Source: Hevea brasiliensis (Eukaryota; Streptophyta; Magnoliopsida; Malpighiales; Euphorbiaceae). Taken from it: a stretch of 64,000 nucleotides of DNA. The stretch is from the NCBI RefSeq assembly GCF_030052815.1, contig NC_079498.1:77982992-78046991 (forward strand), written 5' to 3'. The notes under the pieces are model-generated. The model made no database searches. It was not told where the DNA came from and was given only the letters and a program-made list of their open reading frames with translations. Below, piece by piece: positions 58,775 through 64,000 of this stretch. The position numbers and the translations under genes were made by a program. Position 1 is the first letter of the stretch. Every line of letters starts with the position of its first letter.

Positions 58775-59998
58775 ATGGACCCTTCATCTTAGAGGGCAGT
58801 TGAGGAGGAAGTGGAGAGTCATGCTCCACCTGCAATAGCTGAGACTGGGGGTAGGGGAGAACCTATTCCACCAGCTCCAGCAGAGCCTGCTCAGCCTCCA
58901 CAGGCCATGTTTCAGCAAATGGCTGAATTCTTCAGACAAATGGCTGGGGTAATGCCACCACCACCACAACCTCAACAGCAGAAATCACACCTGGAAACAC
59001 AAAGAAAATTTGGAGCAGTGGATTTCTTTGGCAAGAGAGAATATGATTCTGTTGCAGCTAAAAATTGGTTGAACAGAACAGGAAGGGTTTTAAAACAACT
59101 CCACTGCACTCTAGAGCAAAACCTAAAAGCTGCCATATCTCTCTTGCAAGATGAGGCATATGAATGGTGCGATACGGTGTCTAGTGAAGTGCAACCAGAA
59201 GTAATAACTTGGGACTTCTTCCTCTCAGAATTCAAGAAGAAATATGTGGGTAGTGTATTCCTGGAAGAGAGAAGAAGGGAGTTCATTAACCTGAGGCAGA
59301 GACAGTTGACAGTAGCCGAGTATGAAAAGGAATTTGTCAGATTGAGCCGCTACGGAAGGGAGATAGTCCCTAATGAGGCCGAAAGGTGTAAGAGATTTGA
59401 CGAGGGATTAAATGACAACATAAAGATCATGATTAGTACCTTGGGAATCACAGACTTCACCAAGTTAGTGGAAGCTGCAATAAAAGTTGAAAAGGTTAGA
59501 ATAAGTGAGCAGACCAAAAGAGAGAGACAGCAGAAGAGGGGCCCGGGTTAGTCTAGTTCATCTCCTGCACCTGGGAAGAAGTTCAAAGGTCCACATGCAT
59601 AGAGTTCAGGTCAACCACAAGGTCAGGGTCAAACCCAAGGGCCCAGGCCATAGTTCACCCCTAAGAGAGGTCAGTCCACATCATCAGTCGGTAGCTTTCC
59701 AGGGATGGGGTTCACGGGACCAGCCCCAACATCTTCTGCATGTCTACATTGCCTGAAGTCGTATAAAGGGGAGTGTTGGAGAGTGACTGGTGCCTGCTTA
59801 AGGTGTGGGTCGACAGAGCATCAGTTGAGGAACTGTCCATGCAGAACTACTACAGCTGCTCTAACACAAGTAGACAGACCTGCTCCTGCACCACAAAGGG
59901 GTAGGAAATCTGGCAAATCTGAGGCAGTGGGACCATCACAGAGGCCTGCATCTGAGCCAACAGAGAGGCTTGAGGGCAAACCACCTGCCAAAGCCTAT
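58775..59998 (+). pseudogene. gag: gag of F, four in-frame TAG stops
   Basis: One frame runs from ATG at 58775 (MDPSS, then TAG at 58790 where E has Gln). The proline-rich N-terminus (MPPPPQPQQQKSH) is followed by the gag domain: NWLNRTGRVLKQLHC, YEWCDTVSSEVQPEVI and VAEYEKEFVRLSRYG. A Gly/Gln-rich linker has TAG codons at 59549, 59600 and 59651. The frame then gives CLHCLKSYKGECWRV and the zinc knuckle CLRCGSTEHQLRNC (59795-59836). All four stops fit CAG to TAG. The frame is otherwise unbroken, so point mutation, not indels, inactivated it. Confidence 0.9.
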
Positions 59999-60472
59999 GC
60001 CATGAGAGCTCAGGAGGAGCAAGGTGCCCCGGATGTTATCAGGGGTACATTCTCACTCTACAATACATCTGTGCATGCATTGGTGGATCCAATATCCACT
60101 CATTCATACATCTGCATCAACCTACCCGTATAAAGGGGGATATTAGTAGGAGAGACTGACCAAGACATTTTGGTCACTAATCCATTGGGCCAGAGTGTAG
60201 TGGTGAACAAAGTATACAAGGGTTGCCCGTTAAGGATTTAGCGGTATGAATTCTTGGCAGACTTGATTGACTTGCCTTTCCATGAGTTTGACGTGATTTT
60301 GGGAATGGACTGGTTGTCACGTCATCAAGCAATGGTTGATTGTAAACTGAAGAGGATTTCTATGAAAACTCCTGAGGGTAATGAGATTACAGTTATGGAG
60401 GAAAGGATAGATTTCTTGTCCAATGTCATCTCAGCCACAGTTGCAGCCACAGTTACAAGATTACAGTTATGA
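59999..60472 (+). pseudogene. Protease domain of F, active site altered, two stops
   Basis: The frame continues from gag: KAYAMRAQEEQ, then GTFSLYNTSVHALVDPISTH. The active site reads DPIST instead of DPGST, so the catalytic-loop Gly is lost. A TAA at 60131-60133 and a TAG at 60239-60241 interrupt the frame. The second protease motif FHEFDVILGMDWLSRHQAMV is preserved. The domain ends at TAVTRLQL-type sequence and a TGA at 60470-60472, and an LTR starts only three bases later. Confidence 0.88.
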
Positions 60473-60474
60473 GT

Positions 60475-61497
60475 TGTAACACCCTTACTGTAATCATTCC
60501 GTACATTCAACTGTTCCGGTGATCGGTGTCAGTCCGGACAGCTAGAACATTTAGAAAAAAAAAATTCAAACTAAAGTGAGGAACTATAATTAACTCAAAT
60601 ATTAACAAGAAAAATGCAGGAAAAATTTTAGAAATAAAATACAACCAAGTTAAGTGAGCCGGTGCCCTAGCGATGGGTAATCGAGTGGGAAGTTGCGGTC
60701 CTCGCAACTAGGAGCTTTAGACCCTGGAGAAAATTCATAAAATAATTTTTGGGACTCCAGTGAAGAGTCATTGAGGTTTCTATGACATTAGAATGCCAAG
60801 AAAATGCTTAGGAAAATTTTTCAATCGGTACAGATAATTTTAGTCTGTTAAGCCAAACAGAGGGCATTTTGGTCATTTCGCCTTCAGAGATGATTTTTGG
60901 CCGACTTGTCCAGTTAAGTAAATAATTATTATGATCTAAAATATGAATAAATATTGGTAAAAATTTAATTTAAAATTAGTAGAAAAGAAAAGGAAAGAAA
61001 AATGAAAGAAATAGGGAATTATGACATCATATGATGTCATTAAAAGTGCTCCCACCAATCACATTTGAACAAGTTATTAAAAACTAATTAAAAAGAGGTA
61101 AAAACTAACAGAACACAATCTGCTCTTCCTCACCCCAAACAAAATGTTTCCCTTTCCCAAACCCATTCCTCCATGGAAGCTTAATGAAAGCTTTAAACCT
61201 CACCTCATCTCACCTTGAAACCACTACCTTGCTTCACAAAAAAGTGATCTTGCATCTTGAACAACCTCTAGCCAGCAAAAAGAAGAAGAAAGAAGGAAGT
61301 TTTGGAGACTTGGAAGAGTGAGCAAAAGAGGTTAGTGTCTAATCTCTTAGCACTTTTACTTGATTCATGCTTAATGCCATGAGATAAGTAGAAAATGTAA
61401 GAAAAACAAAATAAAAATTATGTGTATCTATCCCTATAAATTTCAGCAGCCTAGGGGTGGTTAGGGTTTGATGAATTTACTTGAAGTGAAGTGTTTA
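60475..61497 (+). repeat. Start of a second F-type LTR, interrupted
   Basis: Starts TGTAACACCCTTACTG and follows the F 5' LTR for about 1 kb, including the TATGACATCATATGATGTCA block near 61019. It ends where LTR G begins. It is either F's 3' LTR or the first LTR of a nested element. Confidence 0.82.
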
Positions 61498-64000
61498 TGT
61501 GACACCCCTTACCCGTCTACAGTGTAGCCGAGCAAGATATGCCACACAGTGTACCGGAACACCTTATTTTAATTCAACTATTTTTATTCTTCCTACTTTA
61601 TTTCTTTCATAGTTATGAAGTAAAATTCATGAAATATCATTCATTTAAGTCATTTATTGAAATTAGAATTTTATTTGAGGTTCCGAAAATTTTATAGAAA
61701 ATCCGGCAGAGTACCGGCTAAAAATGGAGAAAATAGTTCTTCGGAACCTGTGAAAAACACTTCCAATAATCATTTTCAATCATTCTCAAACTCCAATAGC
61801 CATCAACATGGTCTCAACATTAGCAATCATTTCAAATTCTCAACATTAATCCACAATTTCATTCAAATTCAAAATCAACTAAAATTTCATGAAGATATTC
61901 TGAAAGTATATTAATTAACAAAATTCTTAAAAATATGTACATCAACATATGATTACATAAATTTACTATTTACATGAGTTTATAATTTACAAATCACAAA
62001 CTACTACCTATTAAAAAATGCAAAAACATAATTTCAAAAGGGACCTAAAGGTCCTACCACTGATGCACTGTAGATGAGAGGTGACTCTGACTCTAGGCAG
62101 ATCTGTGACCTTACCCAGTCTGTGGTCTGCTGGGCTCTCTGTCTGTCTCTCCATAACCTAAACGTGGCAAAAAGCGACGCGCTAAGCAATAATGCTTAGT
62201 GGTGCCAATAATAAAATAAAAAGAACTAACAGAAAATAAATATGCAGTGCATATTCTGATGTCTTATGCTGATAATTTTTCGATCACTATTGGTAATCTT
62301 ATTTATTTTGTACTTGTTATATTCATAATTTCATTAAATTTATTCACTTTCATTTTTGGTTGCCCAAGTAACCTATACTAGATGACTGGACTGGATAAAT
62401 GGGTAAACTGGCACTGGCTATCAAGTACATCGGGTCATCACACCATCGGTCACATTTGTATCTCCCGGTGTGCAACAGAACAGCTAATAAGCTGTAATAA
62501 ACATTAGGTACAAGGCCAAGTATCATCACAATGTCAGAATGGCTAAAAGCCATAAAATCACAGAATTGCATAATGCCATATGCAATACTACTAACCGAAC
62601 CCTATTGGCATGCTAACCTATCCAAACCAATCTTGCTAGTTGTACTAGGGCATTTTACACTTTTAAAATTTTCAATTCTTGAAATTTAAGTTTAGGTGTT
62701 ACTATTCATTTTATTAGTCAACTAAAATGTTGACTTTTGCATAGACAATGGGTACATTGGTTCTAATACTCCCAACATACCACATTTTGCATTCTAAAGT
62801 TGTTGGTATTGGTTGCCAATACCATTTCTAAGCTTAGTGCTAGTTGTTCAAAATTTTCAGATTTCAAACCTTGTTTTTACTGTTCTATTGGTCATTTTTA
62901 CAGTAGGAATTTGGCAAAATTGTCTTCATGAAAGTTGTTCCTTATTTTGTCTAGTTACATTTCTTTTTTTGAATCACTACATTTGGAGTTTTGTAGCTCA
63001 AGTTATGGCCTAAACACCATAACTAGCTGGATTGGATAGAATTCAAAATTCTGGGCAAAACTGGTTCTGCCAGATTTGGTAACCTAAGTTTAGTTGCCAA
63101 TTTAACTAGGTTATGGTCAGAATTTGGATTTGTGTTCTTCATAAAAGTTGTAGTTCTATGTCTCAGCTTTCTTCTGGTAAACTTTCAAGTCAATTGGACG
63201 TTTATACTCTGAGTTATGACTAAATGAATAAATACTGTTCATTTGGTCATTTTGCCCTGGCAGAATGCAGGTCACCCGGATTAGGGCAATTTTTAGGTCA
63301 ACTTAGTTTTGGTTTTCTGGGCAAGGTTTCTTCACCAAAATTGTGCCATTATGTGTCTAGTTTCATATCCAATTATCCTTGCATCAATTGAACCTCTACA
63401 ACTCTAGTTATTGTTGCCCAAACCTACTGGACTCATGGTCAGTCCTGCAGGTCAGCCAAGGCAACAACACCAACTTCAATTTCCACTACACAAACCACTT
63501 CATTTCTCATTCACACATAACCAAATGGTCACTAATTGACCATTAAAACTTACTTTCACCATTGCATGATCAAAGTCTCAATTTCATGCTCAAACCCTAA
63601 CTCCAATTTTCAATTAATGGCATACACACACCAAACTCATACCAAATCACTTTATCCATCATCTATACTCATAATAACATAATTAAGCCACTTAATTTCA
63701 TCAAAAACCAACAATCCTTAAACTTTCTCATGGCTGTCAAATTTAGAGATTTCATTTACTCAAGTTTTTCTTTTAATTTCACATAATTTCTACTTGATTT
63801 AGCATGCTTACAAGATTAAAGAAAGAAAAGAAATTGTTTAGTGCACTAACGTTGAATTGGATACTCTTTGGGCTTGTTACAACTTCAATTTTTTTTCTTC
63901 AAATTTCTACTGCCTAAAGTTTCCTCAAGGTGCTAGGTTAATTTTTTGTGAAGAAGGCTAGGGTTTTTATTGTAGAATTGCATGGGATATAAGCTTTGAG
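61498..64000 (-). mobile_element. Gypsy LTR G (minus strand), 3' part of the LTR
   Basis: TGTGACACCCCTTACC at 61498 is the reverse complement of an F-type LTR end, and the sequence follows the F/E LTR in reverse up to the window end, including GGCACCACTAAGCATTATTG read in reverse near 62190. The LTR start lies beyond the window. No primer site is visible on its left, so this is a 3' LTR, or a solo LTR. The frames 61657-61914 and 62813-63013 are not supported as genes. Confidence 0.82.

Larger units (their letters stand above)
55495..61497 (+). mobile_element. Gypsy element F (plus strand), gag-protease only in the window
   Basis: A 5' LTR, primer site, gag and protease are followed directly at 60475 by a second LTR start of the same family, which is interrupted at 61497 by LTR G. 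No reverse transcriptase, RNase H, integrase or polypurine tract lies between. Either the pol region was deleted, or the LTR at 60475 is a separate nested insertion and pol lies beyond the window. Confidence 0.8.

Overview
This 64 kb window is intergenic, AT-rich plant heterochromatin. I see no host gene. Nearly every base belongs to a long-terminal-repeat (LTR) retrotransposon or a fragment of one, and most elements are inserted inside one another. The mix points to a flowering plant, probably a eudicot: Ty3/gypsy chromoviruses resembling the Tekay/Del lineage with 3-3.7 kb LTRs, Angela-like and SIRE-like Ty1/copia elements, a Tat/Ogre-like element, and a Cassandra-type TRIM with 5S rRNA-derived LTRs. 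All primer binding sites found match the 3' end of initiator-Met tRNA. The species cannot be fixed from the sequence.

Left half (1-36485). 1-2229 is the 3' part of a gypsy LTR (X). It interrupts a related LTR (O), whose pieces lie at 2230-2979, 15247-16897 and 26908-27870. O is further split by gypsy element A (2980-15246, + strand, target site duplication GCATA) and copia element B (16898-26907, + strand, duplication GAGTT). A and B have both LTRs, primer binding site, polypurine tract and a nearly complete but broken gag-pol. O itself sits in the leader of a minus-strand copia element B' (27871-30911). B' interrupts the reverse transcriptase of a minus-strand SIRE-like copia C (30912-36485).

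Right half (36486-64000). C interrupts a decayed gypsy D (36486-40367, + strand). D lies in the LTR of an old copia K (40368-42320), which also carries a truncated inverted copia LTR. K's reverse transcriptase is broken by a minus-strand Tat/Ogre-like element T (42321-43637 and 54032-55494). T contains gypsy E (43638-54031, minus) and gypsy F (55495-61497, plus). E carries a 3.4 kb solo LTR (46791-50159, duplication AGAAA) and a Cassandra-like unit spliced at its primer binding site. F is interrupted by gypsy LTR G (61498 to the window end, minus).

No element here can encode a full set of proteins. E and F keep gag but have lost the reverse transcriptase, RNase H and integrase region, and E's gag is fused in frame to the last codons of pol. 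In-frame stops are overwhelmingly TAG, many at positions where a glutamine CAG is expected, which fits decay of methylated CHG sites. The most unusual structure is the Cassandra/gypsy chimera at 50177-50847, with both junctions at the shared tRNA primer site.
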